Source: Halopiger aswanensis (GTDB lineage Archaea; Halobacteriota; Halobacteria; Halobacteriales; Natrialbaceae). From it: a stretch of DNA of 64,000 nt. How positions within the stretch are numbered: position 1 is the stretch's first letter; the number at the start of each line of letters is the position of its first letter. The notes beneath the pieces were generated by a model. It saw only the letters and a program-made list of their open reading frames with translations, ran no database searches and was not told the DNA's origin. Location of the stretch: contig NZ_RAPO01000002.1 of assembly GCF_003610195.1 (NCBI RefSeq), positions 1,178,001 to 1,242,000 of the forward strand, in the 5' to 3' direction. Positions 17,368-28,601 of the stretch are shown piece after piece. Position numbers and translations under genes: made by a program.

Positions 17368-19797
17368 CTACTGCGGCGCGACCGTCGTCGACTCGTCGTT
17401 CGCGCGACCGGCGCCGTCGGTCTCCGACGTCTCGAACCGATCCAGCCGCGACGAGAGCGTCGCGGCCTGCTCCGCGAGGTCGCCGACGCTCTCGGAGACC
17501 TGCGTCAGCGAGGCGGTCTGCTCCTCGGCCGCCGCCGAGACGCTCTCGGCCTCGCTGGCGGACTCCTCGCTGCTGCTGGCGACGTCGTCGACCGCGGTGA
17601 CGACCTCCGCCGTGGAATCGGCCTGATCCTCCGTCGCCGCGGAGATCTCCTGGACGCCCTCGTTCGTCTCGTCGGCGTACTCCGCGATCTCCTCGAGCGA
17701 TTCGACGGCCGGCCTGACGGTCTCGGTCCCCTGCTGGACCCGCTCGCTCGTCTCCTCGACGACGTTGACGGACTGGTCGGTCCGCTCGCGGATCGTCTCG
17801 ATGCGGTCCTCGATCTCCGCTGCCGCCTCCTTCGCGTCGGCCGAGAGGCTCTTGACCTCGTTCGCGACGACGGCGAACCCGTCGCCCTCCCCGCCGGCGT
17901 CGGCCGCCTCGATCGAGGCGTTCAGCGCCAGCAGGCTCGTCTGGTCGGCGATCTCCGCGATCGCGTCGACGAGTTCGTCGACCTGTTCGACCTCCGCCTC
18001 GAGCGAGCGGATCGTCTCGACGGCGTACTCGGCGTCGCTCTCGACGGCGGTCATCTCGTCGATCGCCCGCTCCGCGGCCTCGCTGCCGCGCTGGCTCGCC
18101 TCGACCGTCCGCTCGGCCGCGGTCGCCACGTTGGTCGCCGTCGACGCGATCTCCTCGGTGCTCGCCGAGAGGTCCGACATCTCCGACTCGATCGTCTGGA
18201 GTTGGACGCTCTGGGTCTCGGCGACCTCCGAAATCTGCTGGACGGATTCGGCGACCTGCTCGCTTGCGGTCCGGACCTGTTCGCTCGAGGCCGTGACCTC
18301 CTCGCTCTGGGCCGCGACGTCGACGGCGAACTGCTTGACCTCCTCGACCGCGCGCTCGATCTCGGCGAGCATCGCGTTGAACTCCTCGCCGATCGCGCGC
18401 ATCTGCTCGTTGTCGGTGTCGACGGTCGCCCGGACGGTCAGGTCGCCGTCCGCGGCGGCCCGCATCGTCTCGCTGTACTGGTCGGCCGTCCGCTCGAGTT
18501 CTTCGGTCACCTCGGCCATCCGCTCGCGCTCGGCTTCGGCGTCGGCCTGCGCTTCCTCGGCTTCCGCCTGCGCGCGTTCGGCCTCTTCCTGCGCGGCCTC
18601 GGCGTCCTCCTTGGCCTCCCTGGCCTCGGTGATCTGCGCGTTGAGCGTCGTCCGCATCTCGTCGAACGCCCGGTAAAGGCGACCGACCTCGTCGATCCGA
18701 TCCGTCTCGAGGTCGACGGTCAGGTCGCCATCTTCCATCCGCTGGGCGCGGTTGCGCAGGTCCTGCAGCGGCGTCACGGTCTGTCGCGCGAGGACGAGCC
18801 CGCCCAGCACCAGCGCGACCAGTCCCGTCCCGATGATCGCCAGCAGACTCTTCCCGACGGCGCTGCTCGCGGCGAACGCCTGTTCGGTCGGGACCGTCGT
18901 GACCGCGACCCAGTCGTTGTCCGCCGTCGCCCCGTAGGCGGTGACGAGGTCGCCGTCCCGCTCGAATCGCGTCCCGTCGCGGACGGTGCCGAGTTCCTCG
19001 ACGATCTGCTCGTCCGGATCGCCCTCGAGATCGCTGCTCGCGAGGACGGTCCGGCCCTCGGTGTCGACGATCATCGTCTCCTGATCCTCGTGGAGCTGGC
19101 GGAGTCCGTCGACCCGATACTCGATCGTCCCGACGACGACCGCGATCCGCGCCTCGTCGCCTGCGACGGGGCTGGCGAACGAAATCACCTGGTCGTCGAG
19201 CGTGCCGTCCCGATAGGCCGTCTCCGACTGCCAGACGTCGTTGGCCGCCGTCAGATCGACGCCCGGTTCGATCTCGGTCCAGGGCTCGTCGACGCTGCCG
19301 AGCGACTGGCCGCGAAGTTCGCCGTTCGTGCTGGTCAGTACCTGATCGTTATTCGTGTCGACGACGTGGATCGCACGGATGTCGACCGGTAACGCGGCCT
19401 GGGACTGAATCACGTGCGCTTCGGTCGTCTCCGCGTCGGTCCCGGCTAACTCGGACGACGAGGAGAGCGACCGCGTGTGCGACTCCATCGAAATCGTCCA
19501 CTCGTTGATCGAGTCGGCGTGCATGTCGACCGTCGCCGTCAGCTGCTGTTCGGCGTCGCGCTCGACGGTCCGCTCGGCGTCGACGTAGCCGGCTGCGCCG
19601 ACGGCCGAGAGAACCACGATGATCGCGACGACCGAGATGACGAACTTCGCGCGGTAGCTCCCCCGAACCACCGACGGCACGAGCGGCTGGACGCGCCGCT
19701 CGAGGCTCGAGACGAACCGGTCGATCGAGCCGGATTCGGTTCCGGAGTCCGCCGTAGCGTCGGATTCGGCGCGATCGCCGGCGGGATCGTCGCTCAT
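17368..19797 (-). CDS. Haloarchaeal transducer (methyl-accepting chemotaxis protein)
   Basis: An 809-residue chemoreceptor. Spans lie at about residues 51-71 and 322-342 and enclose an extracellular sensor (about 72-320) of Cache-like character. Next come HAMP (about 342-395), a long Glu/Ala coiled coil (395-440) and a second HAMP-like segment (around 450-500). The signalling domain contains the hairpin-tip sequence LNASIEAADAGGEGDGFAVV followed by ANEVKSLS. The C-terminus ends DESTTVAPQ. It overlaps the upstream substrate-binding protein gene by 4 bases, the arrangement of BasB-BasT and CosB-CosT in Halobacterium, so it probably signals through ligand-loaded lipoprotein to CheA. Confidence 0.93.
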   Translation of the reverse strand: MSDDPAGDRAESDATADSGTESGSIDRFVSSLERRVQPLVPSVVRGSYRAKFVISVVAIIVVLSAVGAAGYVDAERTVERDAEQQLTATVDMHADSINEWTISMESHTRSLSSSSELAGTDAETTEAHVIQSQAALPVDIRAIHVVDTNNDQVLTSTNGELRGQSLGSVDEPWTEIEPGVDLTAANDVWQSETAYRDGTLDDQVISFASPVAGDEARIAVVVGTIEYRVDGLRQLHEDQETMIVDTEGRTVLASSDLEGDPDEQIVEELGTVRDGTRFERDGDLVTAYGATADNDWVAVTTVPTEQAFAASSAVGKSLLAIIGTGLVALVLGGLVLARQTVTPLQDLRNRAQRMEDGDLTVDLETDRIDEVGRLYRAFDEMRTTLNAQITEAREAKEDAEAAQEEAERAQAEAEEAQADAEAERERMAEVTEELERTADQYSETMRAAADGDLTVRATVDTDNEQMRAIGEEFNAMLAEIERAVEEVKQFAVDVAAQSEEVTASSEQVRTASEQVAESVQQISEVAETQSVQLQTIESEMSDLSASTEEIASTATNVATAAERTVEASQRGSEAAERAIDEMTAVESDAEYAVETIRSLEAEVEQVDELVDAIAEIADQTSLLALNASIEAADAGGEGDGFAVVANEVKSLSADAKEAAAEIEDRIETIRERTDQSVNVVEETSERVQQGTETVRPAVESLEEIAEYADETNEGVQEISAATEDQADSTAEVVTAVDDVASSSEESASEAESVSAAAEEQTASLTQVSESVGDLAEQAATLSSRLDRFETSETDGAGRANDESTTVAPQ

Positions 19798-21038
19798 CGG
19801 GCCACCTCCTCGGGCGTCCGCTCGTCGATAACGTCGATCCCGTCGCTGCCGAAGGTGAAGTACTCGTACTCGACCGAGCCGCCGTCGCCGTTCTCGTCGA
19901 ACTCGATCTCGCCGGCGGCGCCCCGGTACTGAACCGGCTCGCCGGCCGCCGCACGTTCGATTCCCGCGGCGAGGTCGCCCGGAAGAACCGCCTCGCCCTC
20001 GCCGGACGTGACCTCGCGCATCCGCGCCGCGATAGCGGCGCCGTCGTTCGCCCCTGCAGCGGCGTTCGCCAGCAGGATCGTCGCCGCGGCGTCGTAGCAG
20101 TTCGCCGCGAACAGGCCCGGATCGGCGCCGTACTCGTCGCGGTACAGCGAGACGAACGCGTCGCGACCGGGTCCGTTCGACCGCGGGGCCGTCCCGTAGA
20201 CGTCGGTCATCGAGTGATCGACGCCCTCGAGAACCGCCTCGTCCTGCAGCCCGTCGCTGACGAATAGAATCTCGTCGCCGGCGTGGTCGCTGTAGTACTC
20301 CTCGAGCACCGGAATCCCGCTCTCGGGGTAACAGATCAGGAACAGGATGTCGGGATCGTCCGACAGCGCCTCGGACAGCGGGTCCGCGTACGACTCGCCT
20401 GGCGTGAACGACACCTGGTGCTGGATCTCGCCGTCGAACGACGCCGAGAACGCGCCCGAGAGCTGTCGGCCGTAGTCGCCCGCGGCGTACAGCGTCGCCG
20501 CCGAGTCGGCGCCGTGTTCGATGACCGCAAGTCGCGCCGCGATGACGGCCTGCAGCGAGTCGTCGGGTGCCGTGCGGAACGAGTAGCCCCGATCGTTCAG
20601 GATCGACATCGTCGGGGTCGTACTCGCCGGGGAACAGGAGACGACTTCGGACGGAATCGTCGCCTGCTGGGTCATCTGCAGCGTCACGTCCGATCCCGCC
20701 GCGCCGACGATGGCCGGATACGACTCGTCGGCCAGTTCAGCGGCGGCGTCGACCGCCGCGGACGGCGACGTTTCCGAATCGGCGACCGTATGGTCGATTT
20801 CGACCTCGATCTCGGACGCTTCGAGTTCGGTTGCCGGTAACGCCGCGCCGTTCGTCAGCGTCTCGCCGAACGACTCGAGTTCGCCGGACAGCGGCAGTAC
20901 GGCGCCGTAGCGAAGCGTCCGGTCGGACAGTGCCGGCCGATCGCTGCCGTCGTCGTCCGCGCTACACCCGGCAACGACCGTCGTCGCACCGCCGGCGAGC
21001 GCTGCGAGGTACTGCCGTCGCGATGGGTCGTCTCTCAT
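19794..21038 (-). CDS. Leu/Ile/Val-type substrate-binding lipoprotein, transducer partner
   Basis: A 414-residue periplasmic-binding-protein-like lipoprotein of the branched-chain amino acid receptor class. The N-terminus has an RR pair (DPSRRQYLAALAGG) and lipobox VVAGC at about residue 25. The mature domain begins LRYGAVLPLSGELESFGETL and contains AIVGAAGSDVTLQM, the usual ligand-binding strand region. No permease or ATPase genes adjoin it; the next gene is the transducer, overlapping by ATGA. A chemotaxis rather than import role is therefore likely. A GGAGG at 21045-21049 precedes the ATG by six bases, a Shine-Dalgarno site, unusual among the mostly leaderless genes here. Confidence 0.9.
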   Translation of the reverse strand: MRDDPSRRQYLAALAGGATTVVAGCSADDDGSDRPALSDRTLRYGAVLPLSGELESFGETLTNGAALPATELEASEIEVEIDHTVADSETSPSAAVDAAAELADESYPAIVGAAGSDVTLQMTQQATIPSEVVSCSPASTTPTMSILNDRGYSFRTAPDDSLQAVIAARLAVIEHGADSAATLYAAGDYGRQLSGAFSASFDGEIQHQVSFTPGESYADPLSEALSDDPDILFLICYPESGIPVLEEYYSDHAGDEILFVSDGLQDEAVLEGVDHSMTDVYGTAPRSNGPGRDAFVSLYRDEYGADPGLFAANCYDAAATILLANAAAGANDGAAIAARMREVTSGEGEAVLPGDLAAGIERAAAGEPVQYRGAAGEIEFDENGDGGSVEYEYFTFGSDGIDVIDERTPEEVAR

Positions 21039-22292
21039 CGTCTCCCTCCAGGAATAGGTACAATGATCGCACTCCTCGTCCAGTCCATGGTCAACCGTCT
21101 GCAGTCGCGATTTTCAACGTTTTGGCCATTTGGGTGGATGGTTACCCAGTCACGCTCCCATAATACGGAATATGTTGTCCGAATGTCCGGATAGTATAAT
21201 GAATTTCCACGAGTGGCGTTACCACGAGGTTTGCGGTTCAGTCGAGTATCGACGTGGATGCAGGACCGTGAGTGGACGAAAATCCGGCGGTGCCGACGAT
21301 CAATCGGTCGAACTGGGTTTGTTCGCCCGATCAAATTCGATGCGGCCTGGGGAGCGGAAGGTGGCGATTCCATATCGCATTATGAGGTTTATGTGCTCGC
21401 CGATGGCGGAGCGCCAGTACAGCGACAGAGCAACCCGACAGGGCGTCAGGCGGCTGTACGACCTCAATCCGGCGCTCGTCGGTGATGACACAGTGCTCGA
21501 GGCGGGTGCATATCGCGCCGCAAGCGAGTCGACTCGAGATCGTGCCGGGAGGCTACGTCGAACGCAGCCGCCGAGAGACTTCAACGGTGGCACTACCTGT
21601 AATCAGCGCTGGCACTGACCGGTGACCTACGTACCGGGCCTGTCGGGCTCAGTGATGACTCACATCGTGAGCGCACTCGAGAGTATCTGCCCGGTTCGCG
21701 TCTCAGGCGGGAAGAACCGTGGCAGCGGCTCGTCCCTCACGATAGGCAACGGCCGTATCCGGCTGGTCGAACCAGATGAACGGCCGTCGGACGGTGGATC
21801 AGCTCGAGCAGCGCATCGAGGATGACACCGAGTCCAAGTCCGTGGGAGACCCAGCCAGTTCGGGACTGGAGCGCCGTCCAGTGTCACAATTCGGTCAGAC
21901 GGTTCGCTCGAGCAGCCGGTACTCCAGCGGTTGATCGATCAGGTGCAACTGCGACGAAGCGGTCGCGGACGAGATGTCGTTCGCGCGAACGCGGATACCG
22001 CCGACAGCGCGGTGAGTACGTCTGCTTGTCCGGCGTTCGAAAGCGACGAGCGGCCACTGGTAAACCCTATAACGAGATATAAAATCTTGCTGTACTGTCT
22101 CGATCGGCACAACGTGAAACGTCGACGAGTTCCGTTACTGCCGGATCAGTCGGGGGCGAACCGTCCCGGTTCCCAGCGAGGAACTTGACGGTCGGTCAAA
22201 GATACAGTTCGAGCAGCCTGAAACAGTCCTCGCGTGATGTTTTGAGCATTACATTTATACTCGACAGCGGACTTGTGAGTAGCAATCGATTC
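21039..22292. other. 1.25-kb interval without a supported gene
   Basis: Lower GC than the surroundings and broken by stop codons in all frames. The longest open stretches (for example 21130-21618 on plus) lack haloarchaeal acidic composition and any motif I know. The left end holds the promoter and Shine-Dalgarno site of the binding-lipoprotein gene, and the right end the promoter of the sensor kinase. The middle may be a decayed gene or a remnant of an inserted element, but no terminal repeats were found. Confidence 0.4.
22251..22260 (+). promoter_or_regulatory. Probable TATA box of the sensor operon
   Basis: ACATTTATAC, with TTTATA at 22254-22259, lies about 35 bases before the ATG at 22293. 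It would give a very short leader for the three-gene sensor operon. Confidence 0.45.
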
Positions 22293-25200
22293 ATGGAAAC
22301 CTCCGATCCCTCACCAGGCCGCCTTCGGTCCCGCGTCCGGCAACAGGAGGTCGTCGCCGAACTCGGGCAGCAGGCCCTCGAGACGGGCGATGTCGACCGG
22401 TTGCGCCGCGACGCGGTCGACGGCGTTCGAACGCAACTCGAGGTCGCCTACTGCGGCGTCTTCGAGGTGAGCGACCCCGAAACGCTGCGGCTGCGATCGG
22501 AAAGCGGGCGGGAGACGCTCGCGGTCGGCCCGACGGCGTCGGCCGAACCGGACTCGTTGCTGGGCCGAGCACTCGCCACCGACGACCCGATCGTCGAACA
22601 CTCGCCGAGCGAGGCGGAAATCGGCGTGGTAGCGTGTCCCGAAAGTGATATCGAGACCGGTCTCGCCGTGGCCATCGGCCCTCGGGAGGAGCCGTGGGGC
22701 GCGCTCGGCGTCTATACGACCGAGCGTCGTGAGTTCGCAGCCGATACGCGCGAGTTCGTCAAAAGCGTCGCCGCCGTGCTCGCGTCGGCGATCGAAAACG
22801 CAGAAACTGAACGACGGCTCCGCGAGGAAGCCGCGCTGAACGATCGAATCGTCGAGACCAGTCCCGTCGGGATCGTCGTCACCGACGTAGACGGCACCGT
22901 CCGGTTCGCTAACGAGCGCGCCGAAACGATCACGGGCCGGGACCGGAGCGACCTCGTCGACCGCCCGCTCGCTGCGGGGTGGGACCCCGTCGACGACGAT
23001 GGCGAACCGCTGTCGAACCGTCAATTACCCGTCGCCCGGGTGCTCGAGACCGGCGAGCCGGTCTGGGACGTCGAGTTCGGCATCCGAACGCCGGCCGGGG
23101 AGCGGGTCTGGATCGCGGCGAACGCCGCGCCGATGACCGCCGGCGACGCGTACACCGGCGTCGTCACGACCTTCGAGGACGTCACGGACGAACGTCACCA
23201 TCGGCGCGAGAGTCGGCACATCTACCGGGCGCTCGAGACCGCGAGCGAGGGGATCAGCCTGCTCGACGAGGACGATCAGTTCACGTACGTCAATCAGGCC
23301 TACGCCGAGATGTACGGCTACGAGCCCGAGGAGATGATCGGCGAACACTGGGGGATCCTGTATCCGGACGGCGCGGCCGAGGAGGCTAACGAGGAGATCG
23401 AGGCCGAACTGGCAGAAACGGGGACGTGGTCGGGCGAAACGATCGGCCTGCGACGCGACGGGACGGAGTTCGTCGAGGACCACTACCTCGCACGTGTCGG
23501 CGACGGCGGCCTGGTGTGTGTCGTTCAGGACGTCACCGACGAGCGCCGGATCGAGGCCGAACTGCGCGACGAGCGGGCGCTGAAGGAACAGATCGTCGAG
23601 ACCAGCCCCGTCGGGATCACCGTCATCGACACCGACGGGGACCTGCGCTTCGCGAACGACCGCGCGGCGGATATTCTGGGGTGCGACCGCGAGGCGATCG
23701 CCGGACTCTCGAGCGACGACTCCGACTGGGAGGTGCGAGACGCGGACGGACGGCTGCTGTCGGCGGCCGAACGGCCCTTCGACCGGGTTATCTCCTCGGG
23801 CGAGGCGCTGTTCGACGTCGAGTTGCGGCTTCGCCATCCCGACGGCCGGGAACGGTGGCTCTCGATCAACGGGGCGCCGCTGCGGGCCGACGAGACCGCG
23901 GACGTCGTTCCCGATCTGGAGTCCACCGCGGAGACGGACACAGCAGCGGGCGAGGACGCCGCCGAGGTAACCGGCGGCGTCTTCACCATCGAAGATATCA
24001 CCGAACAGAAACGCCTCGAGAACGAACTCGAGGCGACGTTCAACCGGATCTCGGACGCGTTCATCGGGCTCGATTCGGACTGGACGATCACGTACGCCAA
24101 CGACCGTGCGGAGACGCTGATCGACGCGGCCGGCGAGGGGATCGTCGGGTGCGACCTCTCGGCGGCGTTCCCGACGGCGGACGAGTCGACGTTCGAGGCG
24201 GACCTCCGGGAGGCGATGAACCGGCAGGAACCGACGTCGATCGAGGAGTACGTTCCCGCCCTCGAGACCTGGTTCGAGATCCACGTCTACCCCTCGCCGA
24301 CGGGGCTGTCGGTCTACTTCCGGGACGTGACCGAGCGCAAGGAGATGGAGCGAGAGCGTCGGGCGACCAACCGGACGCTCCAGCGGCTGTACGCGATCAC
24401 CGCCGACGGCGATCGCTCCTTCGACGAGAAAATCGACGAACTTCTCTCGCTGGGCCGGGAGCGGCTGGGACTCGAGACCGGGTTCTTGGCCGCGATCGAT
24501 CCCGAAAGTGAGCGGTTCGAAGTGACCCACGCTGACGGCGAGGATCCGCGGCTCCAGCCGGGGTCGACGTCGCCGCTCGCTGAGACGTACTGCCAGCAGA
24601 CAATCCAGACGGACGGGCTGCTCGCCTTTACCGACCGGCCGACGGAGCACGTCGACGACCGCGCGTACGAGGCGTGGGACCTCGACTGCTACCTCGGCGG
24701 ACAGATCACGGTCGACGGCGACCGCTACGGGACGCTCTGTTTCGTCGACGACGAACCGCGGTCGACGCCGTTTACGCGGGCCGAGAAGTCCTTCGTCGAA
24801 CTCGTGACCCAGTGGGTCAGCTACGAACTCGAGCGCCGGCGCCACCAGCGCCACCTCGAGGAGTCCGAACGCCGGTACCGGACGCTGGTCGAGCAGTTCC
24901 CGAACGGGCTCGTCGCGCTGTTCGACGATGAGCTGCGGTACACGCTCGGCGGGGGGCAGGCGCTCGAGGAGATCGATCTCTCAGTTTCGGAGTTCGTCGG
25001 GCAGACGGTCACGGAGCGATACGAGGGGGAGACCCGCGAACAGTTCGAATCGAACTTCCGGGCCGCGCTGGACGGCGAGCAGCGGACCTTCGAGTTCCAA
25101 CTCCACGAGCGGGAGTGGCTCGCGTACGCGGTGCCGGTCGAGGACAGCCGCGGGGAGGTCTTCGCCGGCATGCTGATGGTACAGGACATCACCGAGCGCG

Positions 25201-26339
25201 TCGAGACCGAGCGCCAGCTCCGGGAGCGCGAGCGGCGCCTCGAGCAGTTCAAGCGCTACACCGACGACGTGCTGGACGCGATCGACGACGTCTTCTACGT
25301 CATCGACGAGGACGGCACCGTCCAGCGCTGGAACGAGAGCCTGCGCGCGCTGACGGGCCTGTCCGACGACGAACTCGAGGGGATCAATGCGCTCGAGTTC
25401 TTCGAGGGGGAGGACGAGGAACGAGTCGCGGCGGCGATCGACGAGGTCTTCGAGACGGGGAGTGCGCGCCTCGAGGCCGAGGTCGAACCGGAACCCGGCG
25501 GCCAGGCCGTCCCCTACGAGTTCGTCGCGAGCGCGCTCGAGGACCCCTCGGGCGAGCCGGTCCTGACCGGGATCGGGCGGGACATCAGCGAACGGCGGGA
25601 GCACGAGCGCCGACTCGAGGCCCTCGTCGACGACCTCGAGGAATCGAACGAGCGCTTGGAGCAGTTCGCCTACGCCGCCTCCCACGACCTCCAGGAGCCG
25701 CTCCGGATGATCTCGAGCTACCTCACGCTGCTCGAGCGACGCTATGCGGACGATCTCGACGACGACGCCCACGAGTTCATCGAGTTCGCGGTCGACGGCG
25801 CCACCCGGATGCAGGAGATGATCGACGGACTCCTCCAGTACTCGCGGGTCGACACGCAGGGGCAGTCGTTCCAGCCCGTCGAGGTCGACGAGGTGGTCAC
25901 AGACGTCTGTACGGATCTCGAGATGCGGATCGAGGAGACCGGTGCCGAAATCGACGTCGGCGGCCTCCCGGAGGTACACGGCGACCCCGGCCAGTTACGG
26001 CAACTGTTCCAGAATTTGATCGATAACGCGATCACCTACTCGGGTGAGGAGACACCACGTATATCCGTATTCGCGGAGAAGAGAGAAGCAACGTGGGTCA
26101 TTTCAGTTCGCGACCAGGGGATCGGGATCGATCCGGACGACGTCGACCGGATCTTTCGCGTGTTCGATCGGTTGCACAGCGTCGAGGAGTACGACGGGAC
26201 CGGGATCGGGCTCGCGCTCTGCCAGCGGATCGCCGAGCGCCACGGCGGCACGATTCGGGTCGATTCCGACCCCGGCGAGGGATCGACGTTCTCGGTACAC
26301 CTACCGACGCGAGCCGAACGAGAGGACGACAATGAGTGA
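22293..26339 (+). CDS. Soluble multi-PAS/GAF sensor histidine kinase
   Basis: A 1348-residue cytoplasmic histidine kinase with no membrane span. Approximate order: GAF (37-190), PAS (198-315, [11 protein letters not shown]), PAS (318-437, [12 protein letters not shown]), PAS (440-590, [11 protein letters not shown]), PAS (590-705), GAF (715-865), PAS (870-980), PAS (1000-1110), HisKA with phospho-acceptor His1131 in ASHDLQEP, and an ATPase domain with [17 protein letters not shown] and GTGIGLAL boxes. The ATG at 22293 ([10 protein letters not shown]) is preferred because the 36 codons before it overlap the promoter. Two receiver genes follow with ATG/stop overlaps, giving a compact relay. Signal unknown; PAS/GAF domains often sense light, redox state or oxygen. 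Confidence 0.93.
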   Translation: METSDPSPGRLRSRVRQQEVVAELGQQALETGDVDRLRRDAVDGVRTQLEVAYCGVFEVSDPETLRLRSESGRETLAVGPTASAEPDSLLGRALATDDPIVEHSPSEAEIGVVACPESDIETGLAVAIGPREEPWGALGVYTTERREFAADTREFVKSVAAVLASAIENAETERRLREEAALNDRIVETSPVGIVVTDVDGTVRFANERAETITGRDRSDLVDRPLAAGWDPVDDDGEPLSNRQLPVARVLETGEPVWDVEFGIRTPAGERVWIAANAAPMTAGDAYTGVVTTFEDVTDERHHRRESRHIYRALETASEGISLLDEDDQFTYVNQAYAEMYGYEPEEMIGEHWGILYPDGAAEEANEEIEAELAETGTWSGETIGLRRDGTEFVEDHYLARVGDGGLVCVVQDVTDERRIEAELRDERALKEQIVETSPVGITVIDTDGDLRFANDRAADILGCDREAIAGLSSDDSDWEVRDADGRLLSAAERPFDRVISSGEALFDVELRLRHPDGRERWLSINGAPLRADETADVVPDLESTAETDTAAGEDAAEVTGGVFTIEDITEQKRLENELEATFNRISDAFIGLDSDWTITYANDRAETLIDAAGEGIVGCDLSAAFPTADESTFEADLREAMNRQEPTSIEEYVPALETWFEIHVYPSPTGLSVYFRDVTERKEMERERRATNRTLQRLYAITADGDRSFDEKIDELLSLGRERLGLETGFLAAIDPESERFEVTHADGEDPRLQPGSTSPLAETYCQQTIQTDGLLAFTDRPTEHVDDRAYEAWDLDCYLGGQITVDGDRYGTLCFVDDEPRSTPFTRAEKSFVELVTQWVSYELERRRHQRHLEESERRYRTLVEQFPNGLVALFDDELRYTLGGGQALEEIDLSVSEFVGQTVTERYEGETREQFESNFRAALDGEQRTFEFQLHEREWLAYAVPVEDSRGEVFAGMLMVQDITERVETERQLRERERRLEQFKRYTDDVLDAIDDVFYVIDEDGTVQRWNESLRALTGLSDDELEGINALEFFEGEDEERVAAAIDEVFETGSARLEAEVEPEPGGQAVPYEFVASALEDPSGEPVLTGIGRDISERREHERRLEALVDDLEESNERLEQFAYAASHDLQEPLRMISSYLTLLERRYADDLDDDAHEFIEFAVDGATRMQEMIDGLLQYSRVDTQGQSFQPVEVDEVVTDVCTDLEMRIEETGAEIDVGGLPEVHGDPGQLRQLFQNLIDNAITYSGEETPRISVFAEKREATWVISVRDQGIGIDPDDVDRIFRVFDRLHSVEEYDGTGIGLALCQRIAERHGGTIRVDSDPGEGSTFSVHLPTRAEREDDNE

Positions 26340-26793
26340 ATCACGACGCAACCAACCGGAGCCGGCACAGATTCTGCTCGTCGAGGACAACCCCGGCGAC
26401 GTCCGACTGACCGAGGAGGCGTTCAAACAGGGCCGGATCGAGAACGACCTCCACGTCGTCTCCGACGGAACCGAAGCCCTCGAGTTTCTCACCCAGCGCG
26501 GCGAGTTCGGCGACGCGCCGCGGCCGGATCTCGTGTTGCTGGACCTCAACCTGCCCCGAACGGACGGGGAGGAGGTCCTCGAGGAACTCAAGAACGATCC
26601 GGAACTGCGATCGATCCCGGTGATCGTCCTGACGAGTTCGCGAGCCAACGAAGATATCGCTCGCTCGTACGAACTGCACGCGAACGCCTACCTCACGAAG
26701 CCGGTCGACCCGGACGAGTTCATCGAGACCGTCCGCGCGTTCGAGAAGTTCTGGTTCTCCGTCGTGCGGCTCCCCCCGGAGGTCGAATCATGA
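26332..26793 (+). CDS. Single-domain response regulator (receiver only)
   Basis: A 153-residue CheY-like receiver of the Rcp1/haloarchaeal type. Acidic pocket in [12 protein letters not shown], phospho-acceptor Asp71 in [12 protein letters not shown], Thr in [10 protein letters not shown], Lys in [12 protein letters not shown]. There is no output domain, so it acts by protein contact, perhaps passing phosphate from the kinase to another regulator. It overlaps the kinase gene by 8 bases and the next gene by 4, so translation is coupled. Confidence 0.93.
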   Translation: MSESRRNQPEPAQILLVEDNPGDVRLTEEAFKQGRIENDLHVVSDGTEALEFLTQRGEFGDAPRPDLVLLDLNLPRTDGEEVLEELKNDPELRSIPVIVLTSSRANEDIARSYELHANAYLTKPVDPDEFIETVRAFEKFWFSVVRLPPEVES

Positions 26794-28571
26794 GCGAAAG
26801 CGACGCGTACACGTCTAACGGCGACGACGAGACTGAGACCGAGACTGAGACTGATACCGAGACCGCGGCCGACCGAGACGGCACCGGCGACGCGGCACTA
26901 GCCGGTCGCGGCCCGGCATCCGAATCCGACGAAACGCTTCGCATCCTCCTGATCGAGGACAACCCCGGCGACGCGCGCCTGATCGAGGAGATGCTCAAGG
27001 ACACCGAGGAGCTCGCCCAGCGAGTCAGCTCCGACGAAGCCGCGGGCCGGACGCCCGATATCACCCGCGAGACGCGCCTCGAGGACGGCCTCGCGACGCT
27101 CGAGGCGGAGGCGACCGACGTCGTGTTGCTCGACCTGAACCTCCCCGACAGCGCCGGCCTCGAGACGCTCGAGGCGGTCCACGAGGAGAGCGAGACGACG
27201 CCGATCGTCGTCCTGACGGGCGTCCGCGACCAGCAGGTCGGCGTGCAGGCGATCCAGCGAGGCGCCCAGGACTTCCTCGTCAAAGACGAGGTGACGAGCG
27301 AACTCCTCGTCCGGACGATCCACCACGCGATCGAGCGGGCCCGCCAAGAGTACGAACGGCGGCGCCAGCGCGACCAACTCGAGGCGCTGAACCGGCTCAA
27401 TCGGATCGGCCACGACATCACGCACGCGGTGATCACGACCGAGACGCAGGCCGAACTCGAGCAGCGCGTCTGCGACCGCCTCGTCGAGTCCGACGCCTAC
27501 CGGTTCGCCTGGATCGGCGGCGTCAATCCGGGCAGCGATCAGGTCGTCCCCAAGGCCGCGGCCGGCGTCGAAGAGGGCTACCTCGAGACCGTCGACATCA
27601 GTGTCGCCGAGGACGATCCGAGCGGGCAGGGACCGTCCGGAAAGGCGATCCGGACGGGCGAGGTCCAGATCACGAACGACATTCAGACGGATAGCGGGTT
27701 CGAGCCGTGGCGCGAGGAAGCGAACGAGCGAGGCTACCGCTCCTCGGCCGCGATCCCCATCGTTCACGAGGACCTCGTCTACGGCGTCCTGAACATCTAC
27801 GCCGAATCGCCGCGGGCGTTTACGGCGCCGGAACAGGAGATCCTCTCGCGAATCGGCGACATCATCGCCCACGCGATCACGGCGATCGAACGGCGCGACG
27901 CCCTCGTCAGCGACGCCGTCGTCGAACTCGAGTTCCGGGTCGAATCGATGGCCGAAGAACTCGTCTCCCTTTCCGCGACCGAATCCTGTACGATCGAGAT
28001 CGAGCAACTCGTCCAGGGCGACGAGACGCTGCTGGTCTACGGCTCGGCGACCGGCGTCTCCCAGGACGAGTTCGAGGAGACCGTCGCCGAAACCGATGGG
28101 ATCGACGACGTGCGCTTCCTCGCGGCCAGACGCGACGAATTCGAGTTCGAACTCGTGGCGCCGACCGCCATCTCGCTGTTCGAGACGATCGCGACCCACG
28201 GCGGACGCGTCGAGTCGGCGACGATCACCGACGGCGAGTTCCGCTTCGTCGTCGAACTCCCGCGGGGCCGCGACACGCGCCAGATGATCGAACTCATCAA
28301 GGACGAACAGTCCGACGTCACCTACCTCGCCCAGCGCACTACCGAGCGCAGCGAACCCAGCGGTGCGAGTTCCGCGTCGGTCCTCGAGGAAGATCTCACC
28401 GAAAAGCAACGGGCGGCCCTCGAGACGGCCTACTTCGCGGGCTACTTCGACTGGCCTCGCGAGAGTACGGGCGAGGAGATCGCGGATCGGCTGGGAATCG
28501 CGCCCGCGACCTTCAACCAGCATCTCCGGACGGCAGAGCGGAAGTTCTTCGATTCGGTGCTCGGCGAGTAA
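26790..28571 (+). CDS. Receiver-GAF-bacterio-opsin-activator HTH regulator
   Basis: A 593-residue regulator. It has an acidic Glu/Thr-rich N-terminus (1-48), a receiver domain (about 50-185, [12 protein letters not shown] and [12 protein letters not shown]), a coiled segment, a GAF domain (about 205-390), the bacterio-opsin-activator (BAT) region (about 395-520) and a C-terminal HTH_10 domain beginning [20 protein letters not shown]. This is the likely output of the operon, turning the kinase signal into transcription. The target promoters are unknown. The first codons overlap the preceding receiver gene. Confidence 0.93.
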   Translation: MSESDAYTSNGDDETETETETDTETAADRDGTGDAALAGRGPASESDETLRILLIEDNPGDARLIEEMLKDTEELAQRVSSDEAAGRTPDITRETRLEDGLATLEAEATDVVLLDLNLPDSAGLETLEAVHEESETTPIVVLTGVRDQQVGVQAIQRGAQDFLVKDEVTSELLVRTIHHAIERARQEYERRRQRDQLEALNRLNRIGHDITHAVITTETQAELEQRVCDRLVESDAYRFAWIGGVNPGSDQVVPKAAAGVEEGYLETVDISVAEDDPSGQGPSGKAIRTGEVQITNDIQTDSGFEPWREEANERGYRSSAAIPIVHEDLVYGVLNIYAESPRAFTAPEQEILSRIGDIIAHAITAIERRDALVSDAVVELEFRVESMAEELVSLSATESCTIEIEQLVQGDETLLVYGSATGVSQDEFEETVAETDGIDDVRFLAARRDEFEFELVAPTAISLFETIATHGGRVESATITDGEFRFVVELPRGRDTRQMIELIKDEQSDVTYLAQRTTERSEPSGASSASVLEEDLTEKQRAALETAYFAGYFDWPRESTGEEIADRLGIAPATFNQHLRTAERKFFDSVLGE

Positions 28572-28577
28572 GGCACG

Positions 28578-28583
28578 TTTTTT
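28578..28583 (+). terminator. T6 terminator of the sensor operon
   Basis: Six consecutive T begin 6 bases after the stop codon of the HTH regulator, a typical archaeal T-run terminator. The converging gene ends at 28602. Confidence 0.5.
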
Positions 28584-28601
28584 CGTCGTTCTCTCCGTCG
28601 G

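Noticed and set aside
21130-21618. 162-aa plus-strand protein in the gene-free kilobase
   Set aside because: Arg/Ser-rich, lacking acidic residues, no domain, and overlapping equally good frames on the other strand.
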